Below are positions 52,310-64,000 of a stretch of DNA of 64,000 bases, piece after piece (position 1 is the first letter of the stretch; each line of letters begins with the position of its first letter). The notes under the pieces are model-generated. The model saw nothing but the letters and a program-made list of their open reading frames with translations, searched no databases and had not been told where the DNA came from. This DNA comes from Flavisphingopyxis sp963800335 (GTDB lineage: Bacteria > Pseudomonadota > Alphaproteobacteria > Sphingomonadales > Sphingomonadaceae), in the NCBI GenBank assembly GCA_963800335.1, contig CAWDAN010000005.1, positions 186,001 to 250,000 on the forward strand. The letters run 5' to 3'. A program made the translations under genes and the position numbers.

Positions 52310-54277
52310 ATGCGTCTCGCATCCGTATCGCTTGCCGTCATCGCCTTCGCTCTCGCCGTTCCTGCAACAGCGCAGGATCGCGCGACGATGAGCGCGCCGC
52401 AGGCGCAGCCGATCGCCGATACCATCCCCTCGGCCCGCGACGTCGCCTATCCCGGCACGATGATGCTCGACGTCGATGCAACCGACGTGACACGCGGCAT
52501 TTATTCCGTGACGCAGACCGTTCCGGTCGCGGGCCCGGGTCCGGTCACCTTGCTCTACCCCGAATGGCTGCCCGGCAAGCACGCGCCGCGCGGCGCGATC
52601 GCGGAGCTCGCCGGCATTCGCTTCTTCGCGGGCGGCAAGGAACTCGCCTGGACGCGCGACAATGTCGACGTCTACGCTTTTCACCTCGATGTCCCCGCCG
52701 GCGCCGACGCGATCACCGCGACTTTCAAATTCCTCTCCCCCGTGCGGCGCAACGAGGGCCGCATCGTCATCACCGAAGACTTGATGAACGTGCAGTGGGA
52801 GCAGGTTTCGCTCTATCCGGCCGGTTACTACACGCGGCAGATCAAGGTGCGCCCGACGATCACCCTGCCTGCCGGCTGGCAGGGTGCGACCGCGCTCGAC
52901 GGCGCGAGCGTCAGCACGACACCGAAGGGCAACCGCATCGTTTACGGCGTCACCGACTATGAAACGCTGATCGATTCGCCGATGTTCGCGGGCGCGCATT
53001 ATCAGGCCTACGACCTCGGTCACAACGTCACGCTCAACGTCTTTGCCGACGAGGCCAAGTATCTCAAGGCCTCACCCAAGGCGATCCTCGACCACAAGCG
53101 CCTGGTTGACGAGGCGGTTAACCTGTTCGGCTCGCGCCATTTCGATCATTACGAATTCCTCTTCGCGCTGACCGACAAGCTTGGCGGTATCGGGCTCGAA
53201 CATCACCGCAGCTCGGAAAATTCGGAAAGTCCCGAATATTTTACCGACTACGAAGGCAACGACATCAATCGCGGGCTGCTGCCGCACGAATTCACGCATA
53301 GCTGGAACGGCAAGTTCCGCCGCCCCGCGGGCATGTGGACTCCCGACTACCGCACGCCGATGCGCGACAACCTGCTGTGGGTCTATGAAGGCCAGACAAG
53401 CTTCTGGGACTTCGTCCTCGGCGCTCGGTCGGGCATGCAAAATCGCGAAACGGTTCTCGGCGACCTGGCCCAGACCGCCGCCTTCTATTCCGAACGCCCC
53501 GGCCGCGCCTGGCGCTCGGTCGAGGACACGACGCACGACCCGATCATCGCCGCGCGAAAACCGCGCCCCAACAGCAGCTTTTCGCGCAGCGAGGATTATT
53601 ATAGCGAAGGCGCGCTGACCTGGCTCGCCGCCGACATGAAGATAAGAGAGCTGACCGGCGGCAAGCGCAGCCTCGAGGATTTCGCGCGCAATTTCTTCGG
53701 GATCCGGGACGGCGACTGGGGTGAGGTTACCTACGAATTCGACGATGTCGTGCGCGAACTCAACGCGATCGCGCCATATGACTGGGCGAGCTTCCTCGAC
53801 GCCAAGCTGCGCCAGCCCGGCCAGCCGGCCCCGCTCGATGGAATTACCGGCGGTGGCTATCGCCTCACCTATGTCGAAAAGCCCAATGCGTATCACAAGA
53901 AACGCAGCGCCAAATTCGGCGATTTCTATTACTCGCTCGGGTTCAACCTGTCGCCATCGGGCACCGTCACCTCGGTGCTGTGGGACAGCCCCGCGCACGA
54001 TGCCGGCTTCGTCAATGATGTCGAAATCCTGGCGGTCAATGGCGTCGCCTACTCGAAGACCCGTCTCGAAGACGCGGTTACCGCGGCGAAGGACGGCAGC
54101 TCGAAGATATCGCTGCTGACCAAGCGCGGCGATCATTACGAAACCATCGAGATCCCCTATACCGGCGGCCTGCGCTTTCCCGTGCTCGAAAAGATCGGCA
54201 CCGGCCCCGCGCCGCTCGACCGGCTCCTCGAACCGCGGACATGGAAAACGACGGCGGAAAAGAAAAAGAAAAAATAA
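52310..54277 (+). CDS. M61 family glycyl aminopeptidase with PDZ domain
   Basis: The 655-residue protein has a signal peptide (MRLASVSLAVIAFALAVPATAQ) and is exported to the periplasm. The zinc site is the HExxH motif in GLLPHEFTHSWNGKFRRP, followed by the third ligand region ENLLWVYEGQTSFW-like (DNLLWVYEGQTSFWDF). The C-terminal PDZ-like domain carries SALWDSPAHDAGF-type sequence (SVLWDSPAHDAGFVND) and ends with a lysine tail. These are the marks of M61 glycyl aminopeptidases. The ribosome site CGGAG lies before the ATG. The frame is intact. Confidence 0.93.
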   Translation: MRLASVSLAVIAFALAVPATAQDRATMSAPQAQPIADTIPSARDVAYPGTMMLDVDATDVTRGIYSVTQTVPVAGPGPVTLLYPEWLPGKHAPRGAIAELAGIRFFAGGKELAWTRDNVDVYAFHLDVPAGADAITATFKFLSPVRRNEGRIVITEDLMNVQWEQVSLYPAGYYTRQIKVRPTITLPAGWQGATALDGASVSTTPKGNRIVYGVTDYETLIDSPMFAGAHYQAYDLGHNVTLNVFADEAKYLKASPKAILDHKRLVDEAVNLFGSRHFDHYEFLFALTDKLGGIGLEHHRSSENSESPEYFTDYEGNDINRGLLPHEFTHSWNGKFRRPAGMWTPDYRTPMRDNLLWVYEGQTSFWDFVLGARSGMQNRETVLGDLAQTAAFYSERPGRAWRSVEDTTHDPIIAARKPRPNSSFSRSEDYYSEGALTWLAADMKIRELTGGKRSLEDFARNFFGIRDGDWGEVTYEFDDVVRELNAIAPYDWASFLDAKLRQPGQPAPLDGITGGGYRLTYVEKPNAYHKKRSAKFGDFYYSLGFNLSPSGTVTSVLWDSPAHDAGFVNDVEILAVNGVAYSKTRLEDAVTAAKDGSSKISLLTKRGDHYETIEIPYTGGLRFPVLEKIGTGPAPLDRLLEPRTWKTTAEKKKKK

Positions 54278-54399
54278 CGGAGCCTGTCCCGCGTCGCCCG
54301 GCGTCTGCACGGCGGCTGGAGGCGTTTCGGCGCGGTTCGGCTTCGCAGAGCCCAATCTCTCATTGCTGCAACGCAGCGATGGGGCTAAGCGCGCGCTCC

Positions 54400-54936
54400 A
54401 TGAACATCGACCTTATCCCGATCGGCGACAACGTTCCCAACTCCATCAACGTCATCATCGAAGTCCCGACCGGTGGCGAGCCCGTCAAATACGAGTTCGA
54501 CAAGGCGTCGGGCGCGCTGTTCGTCGACCGCATCCTGCACACGCCGATGCGCTATCCGGCGAACTACGGCTTCATCCCGCACACGCTGTCGCCCGACGGC
54601 GACCCGCTCGACGCGCTCGTCGTGTCGCGCTCGCCGTTCATCCCGGGCTGCGTCGTGCGTGTCCGACCGATCGCGGTGCTCTATCTCGAGGACGAGGCGG
54701 GCGGCGACGAGAAATTGCTCTGCGTCCCCGTCGACGGCACTTTCCCGTATTACCGCAAGATCGGCGAACGCGGCGACCTGCCCGAGATCGTCATGCAGCA
54801 GATCGAGCACTTCTTCACCCACTACAAGGACCTCGAGCCCGAGAAATGGGTCCGCATGGGCCGCTGGGGCGGCGCCGACGACGCGCGCGCAGTGCTGATG
54901 AAGGCGATCGAGGACGGCAAGAAAGCCAAGGGCTGA
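54400..54936 (+). CDS. ppa: Inorganic pyrophosphatase
   Basis: The 178-residue enzyme hydrolyses pyrophosphate. The family I signature is present as DGDPLDALVVSRSPFIPG, with the metal-binding Asp residues, along with RYPANYGFIPHTL and KWVRMGRWGG. The ATG at 54400 (MNIDLIPIGDNVPNS) matches the typical start; frames open further upstream have no family sequence. It lies 122 bases after the M61 gene. Confidence 0.97.
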   Translation: MNIDLIPIGDNVPNSINVIIEVPTGGEPVKYEFDKASGALFVDRILHTPMRYPANYGFIPHTLSPDGDPLDALVVSRSPFIPGCVVRVRPIAVLYLEDEAGGDEKLLCVPVDGTFPYYRKIGERGDLPEIVMQQIEHFFTHYKDLEPEKWVRMGRWGGADDARAVLMKAIEDGKKAKG

Positions 54937-54960
54937 CGCCACCCACGTCGGGGCGTCGGA

Positions 54961-56320
54961 TTAGACTTTCTTTGCGCTGGCCTTCGGCGTCGGTGAGGCC
55001 TTTTCAGCACCCCCACGCGCCAGCATCCGCGCCGCGATCTTGTCGACGAACTCGTCGTCGATGCTGCGCACGTTGATGTCGCGCTGCGGGAAGGGGATCT
55101 CGATGCCGTTTTCGGCGAACAGGTCCCACAGCCGGTTGAGCACTTCGGACTTCACGTTGCCGACGCCCTCCTGCGGGTCCTTGATCCAGGCGAGGATCTC
55201 GAAATCGACGCTGCTGTCGCCAAAGCCGCTCATCCACACATTGGGCTTGGGCGCGTTGAGCACGCGCTTGGCATCGGTCGCCGCCTGCAGCATCAGCTCC
55301 TGCGCCTTCTTGATGTCGCATTTGTAGCTGACCCCGACGGGGATGTGGACGCGGACGTTCTTGCTCGAATAGCTCCAGTTCTCGACCTCCTGAGTCATCA
55401 GGTTCTCGTTCGGGATCAGGTGCTCCTTGCCGTCGCGCGTGATCACCGAGACCGCGCGCACGCCGATCTTGTTGACCCAGCCGAAGCTCTCGCCGACGAC
55501 GATCACGTCGCCCGGCTTGATCGACCGGTCCATCAACAGGATGATCCCCGCGATCAGGTTGCCGAAGGTCTTCTGCAGGCCGAAACCGATGGCGAGGCCG
55601 AACGCGCCCGAGAACACCGCAAAGGCGGTGATGTCGATCCCCAGCATGTCGATGCCGACGAAGAAGGCGGCGATCAGGATCGCGACCGCGGCGAGCTTTT
55701 CGGTCAGCAGCTTCTGCGCCTCGTCGAGCGCCTTGTTGCGCCGGACCATCTGCTTGATGCCGCGATTGGCGAGCCGGATCAGCGCGAACAGGATGACGAG
55801 CGCAAGGACGATCTTGATGATCGTCAGCAGCGAGAAACGCGAATTGCCGATATCGAAGCCCGCCTTGTCGAGCGCGCTGGTGATGCTCGAAAGCTGCCCG
55901 ACCGCGTTCGACAATATGAACACGAACACGACGAGCGAGACCGCGAGCACGATCGGGAAGCTGATCCTGAAGGCCCAATCAGCAGGTTCTTGAGGAACAG
56001 CGCCGACGCGGCGGCAAAGGTGAATCCGACCGCGAGCTGCGCGTAGAAAGGTCCAGTCATGAAAACCGAGCGTCGCTGCGAGCAGCAGCGCGGCGACGAG
56101 GTGGCGCATTATCGCCACGGCGCGCGTCGCGAGCGGGAAGCGCACATCGACCGCGTTGTCCTCGAGCCGCTGCGCCAGCCCGGGTCCGAAATACCGCGCG
56201 ACGACGACGGCAATCGACAGGATCGCAAAGATGATCGCGCCCGCAATGGCGAGCTCGACCAGCTGCGTGCTGGCCAAGCGGCGGGATCGAATAGGTCGCC
56301 ATGAAATAATCGAGGTCCAT
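54961..56320 (-). CDS. mscS: Small-conductance mechanosensitive channel, MscS family (three frameshifts)
   Basis: The channel protects cells from osmotic downshock. Marks are the pore-lining helix GAFGLAIGFGLQKTFGNLIA and the beta-domain start DRSIKPGDVIVVGESFGWVNKI. The C-terminal region is QRDINVRSIDDEFVDKIAAR. The start at 56320 (MDLDYFMATYSIPPL) becomes in frame with the rest only after removing an extra T near 56278. Two further shifts near 56045 and 55975 restore FYAQLAVGFTFAAASALFLK. The corrected length is about 453 residues, with extra N-terminal helices beyond the minimal MscS. Confidence 0.9.
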
Positions 56321-56329
56321 CACGCGACC

Positions 56330-57519
56330 CTAAGCGACTCGAACGCGCGCGCAAGGTCGGCGATCAGGTCGGCGGGATTTTCGAGGCCGATATGCAGCCG
56401 GACGAGCGGCCCGTCGAAATCGGCGCGGCAGCGCGGTGCGGACCGGATCGACCGGCAGCGCGAGGCTTTCAAAACCGCCCCAGCTATAGCCGAGTCCGAA
56501 GCGCGTCAGCGCATCGACGAAGCGATCGCGCTGCGCCGCGCTCGCACCGCGCAGGGTAAAGGCGAACAGCCCCGATGCGCCGGTAAAATCGCGCGCCCAA
56601 ATCTCATGCCCGGGACACGACGCGAAGGCCGGGTGGAGCAGCGTGCCCACCTCGTCGCGCGCGTCGAGCCATGCCGCGACCTCGTGTCCATTGGTCTCGT
56701 GCTGGCGCAACCGCACGCCCATCGTCCTCAGCCCGCGCAGCGCGAGATAGGCGTCGTCGGGCCCGACGTGCTGGCCGGTCTCGCGGGCGTGCCGCTGGAG
56801 TCCGCCGCCACGCATCGCCGCGTGCGCTGACCGATCCGAGCATCACGTCCGAATGGCCGACGACATATTTGGTGCAGGCGAGGATCGCGACGTCGCAGCC
56901 GTGCGCCAGCGCGGGGAACAGCAACGGCGTTGCCCAGGTGTTGTCGATGATCGTCAGCGCGCCCGCCGCCCTGGCCGCCGCGGCGATCGCTGGCACGTCC
57001 TGCACCTCGAAGGTCAGGCTGCCCGGGCTTTCGCAGAACACCGCGCGCGTGGCCTCGCCGATCATGTCGGCGATCCCTGCACCGATCGCCGGATCGTAAT
57101 AGCGCGTCGATATCCCCATCCGCTTGAGCAATCCGTCGCACAATGTCCGCGTCGGGCCATAGACGCTGTCGACCATCAGCAGCTCGTCGCCCGGCGAGAG
57201 CAGCGCGAGCAAGCGCGCCCGCAATCGCCGCGACCCCTGACGGATAAAGCACGGTCCCCTCGGCGCCGGGTTCGATTTCGGTCAGCGCATCGGCCAGCGC
57301 CCATTGCGTCGGCGTGCCGTGGCGGCCGTAGAACAATTGTTCGGGATCGGCGTGTGGGCGCGCGGCGCGCATCGCCGCGACGCTGTCGAACAATATCGTC
57401 GATGCGCGCCAGACGGGGACGTTGACGACCCCGCCGCCGAGCGTCTCGCTGCCCGTCCATTCGCGCCGCCGACCGGCCTCGACCAGCTGCGTGTCGCTGC
57501 CCGGTTTGTCGTCGCTCAC
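56330..57519 (-). CDS. metC: Cystathionine beta-lyase, PLP-dependent Cys/Met metabolism family (three frameshifts)
   Basis: The enzyme converts cystathionine to homocysteine in methionine synthesis. The start MSDDKPGSDTQLVEAGRRRE and the segments SVYGPTRTLCDGLLKRMGI and IIDNTWATPLLFPALAHG are typical. The PLP lysine lies in ACTKYVVGHSDVMLGS, where MetC-type enzymes have TKY-x-x-GHSD. Frame changes are needed near 57235, 56815 and 56435; the final frame ends PADLIADLARAFESLRVA. The corrected length is about 395 residues. The next gene upstream on the same strand is a sulfurtransferase 10 bases away, so they likely form a sulfur-metabolism pair. Confidence 0.9.
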
Positions 57520-57529
57520 TGCGCGCCGC

Positions 57530-58373
57530 TCATGGGCACCCGGTCGCCTTGGGCAGCGCCGGATCGGCGCCCCATTCGGCCCAGCTGCCGTCGTAGAGCG
57601 CGATGTCGCGCTTGCCGAGCAGGTACGCGCCGAACGCCAGCACCGCGGCGGTCATGCCCGATCCGCACGTCGTCACCAGCGGCCGGTCGAGATCGACCCC
57701 CGCCGCAGCGAAGGCCGCGCGCAACGCCTCGCCGGACTTCCACGTCCCGTCGGGATTGAACAGCTCGCCATACGGCAGGTTCTTCGATCCCGGGATGTGT
57801 CCCGCCGCCAGCCCAGCGCGCGCCTCGGGCTCGTCGCCGGCAAAGCGCGCCGCCGATCGCGCGTCGATCACCTCTTCGTCGCCGCTCGCGAGATTGGCGC
57901 GCATCGCGTCGGCATCGCGGACCAGCGCGGCGTCGCGCCACGCGGTGTAATGGCGCTCGCGATAATCGCGCTTGCCGCTGTCGGTCGGGCGTCCCTCGGC
58001 CTTCCACTTGGCGAGCCCGCCGTCGAGGATCGCGACATTGTGCGCGCCGAACAGTGTCAGCAGCCACCAGGCGCGCGCCGCGCTGTGCAGCGGGCTGTCG
58101 TCGTACAGGACGATCCGGCTGCCGTCGCCGAGCCCCAGCGCTCTGCATCCGCGCGGCGAATTTCTCCGCCGACGGCGCCATGTTCTCGACGCAGGCATCG
58201 GGATCGGTCAGCTCGGCAAGGTCCATGAACAATGCGCCGGGGATATGCTCGGCTTCGTGCTCGGCGCGCGCATCGCGGCCCATGTCGGGCAGGAACTTGG
58301 TCGCATCGACGACGCGCAGGTCCGACGCCTTCAATTGCCCTTCGAGCCAGTCGGTCGTTACCAGCGCATCCAT
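57530..58373 (-). CDS. sseA: 3-mercaptopyruvate / thiosulfate sulfurtransferase (one frameshift)
   Basis: The protein has two rhodanese domains. The first begins TTDWLEGQLKASDLRVVDAT and contains HIPGALFMDLAEL; the second has VIDARSAARFAGDEPE and HIPGSKNLPYGELFN. The active-site loop is TTCGSGMTAAVL, where CGSG(V/M)TA indicates mercaptopyruvate preference over thiosulfate. A frame change near 58140 joins the halves. The ATG at 58373 (MDALVTTDW) is preferred to the upstream extension. The length is about 281 residues. It precedes metC with a 10-base gap. Confidence 0.9.
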
Positions 58374-58452
58374 CGCGATCGTCGTCCCTTCAACGCCTCG
58401 GCCGGCCACCCTATCGTCGTCGCACGGCCGCGTCGAGACGGCGCAGCGCGCA

Positions 58453-59978
58453 TCAGCGGGCGCGAATGAACTGCCGGATGTCGCTGGCCAGCTTGGCGCG
58501 GTCCTCGTCGCGAATGTACATCATGTGGCCCGCATCGTAATAATGGAACTGGACGCGATCCTGCGGGATGCCCGTCCGGCTCAACGCATATTCGGCGGCG
58601 AAAAACGGCGTCGCGAAATCGTAATAGCCTTGGCCGACGAAGATGCGCAGATCCTTGTTCTCGCGTAGCGCGCGGCCGAGATAGGGCGTGACGTTGAGAT
58701 AGGCGTTGGTGTCGCGCCCGCCGTCGATCTTCCAGTCCCACGGGCCGACATTGCCGATCGTGACGTACTGGCGGTCGGTCTTGTAATGCAGCGTGTCGCG
58801 CAGATAGCTGTTGATCGCCGCGGTATAGCCGCCGTCGATGCCATAGAAGCTGGGGTCGTTGTCGGGCGATTCGCCGGCATTGTCGTAATCCTTGCCGGTA
58901 TAGCGGCTGTCGAGCCGGCCGACGGTCAGGCCGCGGTCGCGCAGCAGCTCCTTGTAGAACCGGTCGGGCGTCACGCGCAGGTCGGCGCGCTCGAGATAGT
59001 CCTCGCCAAGGCCGGTGAAACGCGACAGCTGCGTGCGGATCGCGGCGCGCTCGGCGCCCTTGCAGCTTCTGGCCCTTGAGCAGGGCCGATGCGTAGGGCC
59101 CGATCGCCCAGGCGCGCGCCTCGGCAGCGACCGCCTCGGCCGATGCGCCGCTTGCCTTCTTGTGGAACCAGGCGGTGGTCGCCATCGACGGCAGGTTGGT
59201 AATGTAGCTCAGCTCGTTGCCTTCGGTGTCGGCCCCGGCAGCGAAGTCGAGGATCGTCGAAACCAGGATGACGCCCTTGAGCGAGACGTCGTTATAGCCG
59301 CCCTCGAGCTCGTTGACGACTGCGGCCGAGCGCGTCGTGCCATAGCTTTCGCCGCCGAGGAACTTGGGGCTGTTCCAGCGGCCATTGTCGTTGAGCCAGC
59401 GGCGGATGACGTCGGCGACCGATTTCGCGTCCTTGGTCACGCCCCAATAGTCCTTGCCCTCGGTCGTGCCGATGACGTGCGACAGGCCGGTGCCAACCGG
59501 ATCGATGAAGACGAGGTCGGTGACGTCGAGCAGGCTGTCGGGATTGTCGAGCAGCGGATAGGGCGCCGCGCCGTCGTCCTTGGCGTCTGGACGGAATCGC
59601 CACGCGCTTGGGCCCGAACGCGCCCATCTGCAGCCAGACCGAACCCGATCCCGGACCGCCGTTGAACAGGAATGTGACCGGTCGGTTCGGGTCGCGCGGC
59701 TCGGCGACATAGGCGGTCGTGACGATCGCCGCCTTGGGCGTCTCGTCCTTGTCGTCCTTGAGCACGGTCTCGGCGACGGTCACGCTGTAATCGACCGCCT
59801 GTCCGCCGAACGTCCCCGACTGGCGCGTCGTCGACGACAGCGGGACATAGGGCTTGGCCGGCTCGGCCTTCGTCTCGGCGGGGGTGGTGCCCGCGCTGGC
59901 GGGTCCCTGCGCCATCGCGCTGCACGAAGCGAGCAACATGGCGGCGCCGGCAACGGCGAAACGGTGGCAAACAGTCAT
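58453..59978 (-). CDS. S10 family serine carboxypeptidase-like lipoprotein (two frameshifts)
   Basis: The N-terminus has a signal peptide with a lipobox (MLLASC), so it is probably a lipoprotein. The catalytic triad is visible: Ser in GGESYGTTR, Asp in GQGYYDFATPF and His in DAGHMMYI. The oxyanion segment is TFLFNGGPGSGSVWLQMGAF. Two extra bases, near 59590 and near 59065, break the frame; the span of 3n+2 agrees with that. The corrected length is about 508 residues. It is likely a periplasmic exopeptidase releasing C-terminal residues, a frequent trait of protein-degrading sphingomonads. Confidence 0.9.
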
Positions 59979-60112
59979 ATCAGGCAGACTCCCCACTGGA
60001 TTTTCACTGGCTATGCCATGCCCGCTGGCGAGCGCCAAGGCCGCTGACAATTTCGCCCGATTGATCTATGTAAAGGGTGCGCACACGATGCGCAGGGGAG
60101 AGGAGAAATAGC

Positions 60113-60575
60113 ATGGAACAGCAGGAAACAGTGGTCGTGCGAGGGCGGCCGCACGCCGGTTCACCTGTGGATTGTCGGCGGCCTCGCGCTCATCTGGAAC
60201 GCCTTTGGCGGCTACGACTATCTGATGAGCCGGATGCACAATGCCGACTATGTCAAATCGATGATGCCCGACGCCGACCCGGCGGTGATGTTCGCCTATA
60301 TGGACGCGATGCCCGGCTATGCGAGCATCGGCTGGGGGCTCGGCATCTGGGCCGGACTCGCCGGTGCGATCCTGCTGCTCCTGCGCAGCCGCTTTGCCGT
60401 CCACGCCTTCATCGCCTCGCTCGTCGGCATGGCGCTGAGCTTTTCCTACCAGCTGTTCGTCACCCCGCCGCCGGGCGAGGCGAACAACGTCCTCATCGTC
60501 GCGGCGATCGTCGTGATCGGCGTGCTGCTATTGTGGTACGCACTGCGCCAGCGCGCCAGCGGCGTCCTGCGATAG
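60113..60575 (+). CDS. Small multi-helix membrane protein (one frameshift)
   Basis: The product of about 154 residues has four hydrophobic helices: WIVGGLALIWNAFGG near the start, GWGLGIWAGLAGAILLLL, then AFIASLVGMALSFSYQLF and NNVLIVAAIVVIGVLLLWYA. The first 12 codons after ATG 60113 (with AGGAG upstream) are in a different frame, and an extra base near 60150 accounts for this. The conserved middle has YDYLMSRMHNADYVKSMMPD. I think I have seen such proteins in sphingomonads annotated only as hypothetical. Confidence 0.72.
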
Positions 60576-60799
60576 GCGGCAGTGCTCTGTGGGGCGGGAC
60601 TGACTGCGGTGGATGCACACGGGGGCGCAGCTGCGCGAAACTGCGCACGCGACAGCTACAAGAACGGTTGCAGGATTTCCGCGGCTGTATAGTAAGCGAT
60701 ACGTCGGGGAGAGAATTTGTGCAAACGATGTTTCGCGTGTCGCCGACGCTGTTGGGCGGTACGTGGCTATGTTGCAATCGGGGGGGCTAGACGCTATAT

Positions 60800-61540
60800 A
60801 TGGCGGAGCGCGGGTACGGGCTGGAATCTCCCGGTGGTGTCGCTTGGGCTGTTGGCGGGTTGCTGACGGCACTGGCGGTGTGGCTGACGAGGCGCACCGC
60901 TGCGCCGACGGTGCCGGTGCGACGACCGATACGCGAAAGCCTCGTACGAGTGGCCTATGTGGCGGTTTATGCGATACTTACTGGGACCGGTGATGAGCTG
61001 GCTGCGCTCGGCGATACCGCCGGGACCGGGTCAGGAGCTGGCGGTCATCGCGTTCGAGCTGGCGATCCATCTCGTCATCCCGATCCTGTTGCTCCGCGCG
61101 CCAAGGCATGGCTTGAAGGTGCGACCGATACCGGACTCGCGCGCAAGGGCGTCGTCGCAACGCTGGTGGTGTTCGGCGCGATCCGTGTGGGCCTGCAGAC
61201 GCTCGTGGCCCGTCACTGCGTCAGATCGCTGCGCTCGATCTCTCGCCGTTCGCGGTCGGCGCGTGGATTCTCGGCGCATGGGCATGGACTTCGATCGAAG
61301 CCGGCCTGTGCGAGGAATTCTTCTGCCGGGTGCTGCTCAGTCGCGCCTCGGCGCTGGTTCGGTTAGGGTCGCTGGCGATAGCGACGACCGCAATCGTGTT
61401 GCCTGGCGCATGCGCCGGGTTCACCTGCGCGGCGGCCAGGGGTCGATGGCGTCGCAGAACCCAGTAGAGATAGCAGCCTTCACGATAACTACGCTATCGC
61501 GATCGCATATGTGGAACGCTATGGCACCGGAGCGCAGCTG
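60800..61540 (+). pseudogene. CPBP-family intramembrane glutamic endopeptidase, broken by frameshifts
   Basis: Fragments in different frames line up as one polytopic membrane protein. First comes GVAWAVGGLLTALAVWLTRR (60800 start), then ATDTGLARKGVVATLVVFGA and WILGAWAWTSIEAGLCEEFF, where EEFFCRVLLSR is the EExxxR motif of CPBP/CAAX-type proteases. Last comes HLRGGQGSMASQNPVEIAAF in another frame. At least three frame changes, near 61040, 61230 and 61410, are needed. The second conserved histidine box cannot be found cleanly. It may be a real pseudogene or several sequencing errors, since neighbours such as uvrB are hit equally. Confidence 0.5.
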
Positions 61541-61584
61541 TGCTGTGTATGCTCAGGGGGGTGATGGAAGGATGGAGAGGGGCG

Positions 61585-63775
<2,191 letters not shown>

Positions 63776-63872
63776 GCCGACGATATGGGTGCCGGGTCTT
63801 AATTCGGCAACGCTTCGGGGAGCGTGCCGCCGCGCCTATCTTCGCGATCGCCACCCAGATAGGCGACGACGG

Positions 63873-64000
63873 CTAGCCGCATGCGGTCGTCAGGGTGATC
63901 GTCGCGTCGAGCGGCTCGTAATCGAATGTGACGTGAAGGCCTGCCGACGATCAGACACACGCTCGACACCCATTGTCTGGACGGGCGCTCGATCAGACGC
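63873..64000 (-). CDS. C-terminal end of an unrecognised gene
   Basis: On the minus strand a frame ending FDYEPLDATITLTTACG and TAG at 63873-63875 is open. Upstream the readable sequence lies in another frame (RLIERPSRQWVSSVCLIVGR), so an indel near 63935 is likely. The segment resembles a short exported protein's end, but there is too little to name it. Confidence 0.35.

Noticed and set aside
56330..58500. SAM-type riboswitch upstream of the metC pair
   Set aside because: No conserved SAM-II or SAM-I core sequence is visible before sseA or metC, and the upstream gap is only about 80 bases.
63776..63990. LexA box upstream of uvrB
   Set aside because: I looked for GTTC-N7-GTTC or GAAC-N7-GAAC before the uvrB start and found none in the available bases.

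Overview
The window is GC-rich chromosomal DNA of an alphaproteobacterium, most likely of the order Sphingomonadales. The support is a 16S-tRNA-Ile-tRNA-Ala-23S-5S-tRNA-fMet ribosomal operon of alphaproteobacterial type, an alphaproteobacterial LexA box (GTTC-N7-GTTC), a DUF4167 protein, and an imuA-imuB-dnaE2 mutagenesis cassette. The order is inferred from general familiarity with such sequences, not from a search.

Layout. 0-9 kb: the tail of an HI0933-type flavoprotein, a RamB-like regulator divergent from isocitrate lyase (aceA), a DksA-like zinc finger gene divergent from the two-gene bacterial end-joining set (ku, ligD), trhO, and a glutathione transferase. 9-15.5 kb: the SOS mutagenesis cluster yedK-imuA-imuB-dnaE2 with a LexA box before imuA. 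15.6-16.5 kb: a PAS-GGDEF protein. 16.7-23.7 kb: four intact genes forming a candidate conflict or signalling locus: a SLOG-Rossmann plus multi-TM (SLATT-like) protein, a 73-residue protein made of GNPDDR repeats, a CHAT (caspase-like) protease fused through one TM helix to OmpA-like domains, and a TIR-TM-TolB-like-TPR protein. 23.7-31.3 kb: a tightly coupled operon of 5-oxoprolinase, DUF969, DUF979 and DUF2891, divergent from proline iminopeptidase, suggesting peptide or pyroglutamate use. 31.3-35.8 kb: an SDR gene and a lower-GC set of unknown membrane proteins with an FAD oxidoreductase. 36.0-41.9 kb: the rRNA operon on the minus strand with a visible promoter and terminator. 42-49 kb: a polysaccharide flippase, a CBS protein, a YciA-like thioesterase, two DUF4139 proteins and a DUF4167 protein. 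49-52 kb: the hisS-prfA-prmC translation operon. 52-64 kb: an M61 peptidase, ppa, mscS, metC, a mercaptopyruvate sulfurtransferase, an S10 peptidase, a damaged CPBP gene and uvrB.

Data quality. About twenty otherwise ordinary genes, including essential or highly conserved ones such as prmC and uvrB, carry one or more single-base indels, mostly +1 and often lengthening a short homopolymer or dinucleotide context. I read this as sequence error rather than gene decay, and I give full gene spans across the shifts. The 15.5-23.7 kb and 31.3-35.8 kb stretches and the large oplAH gene are free of such shifts.
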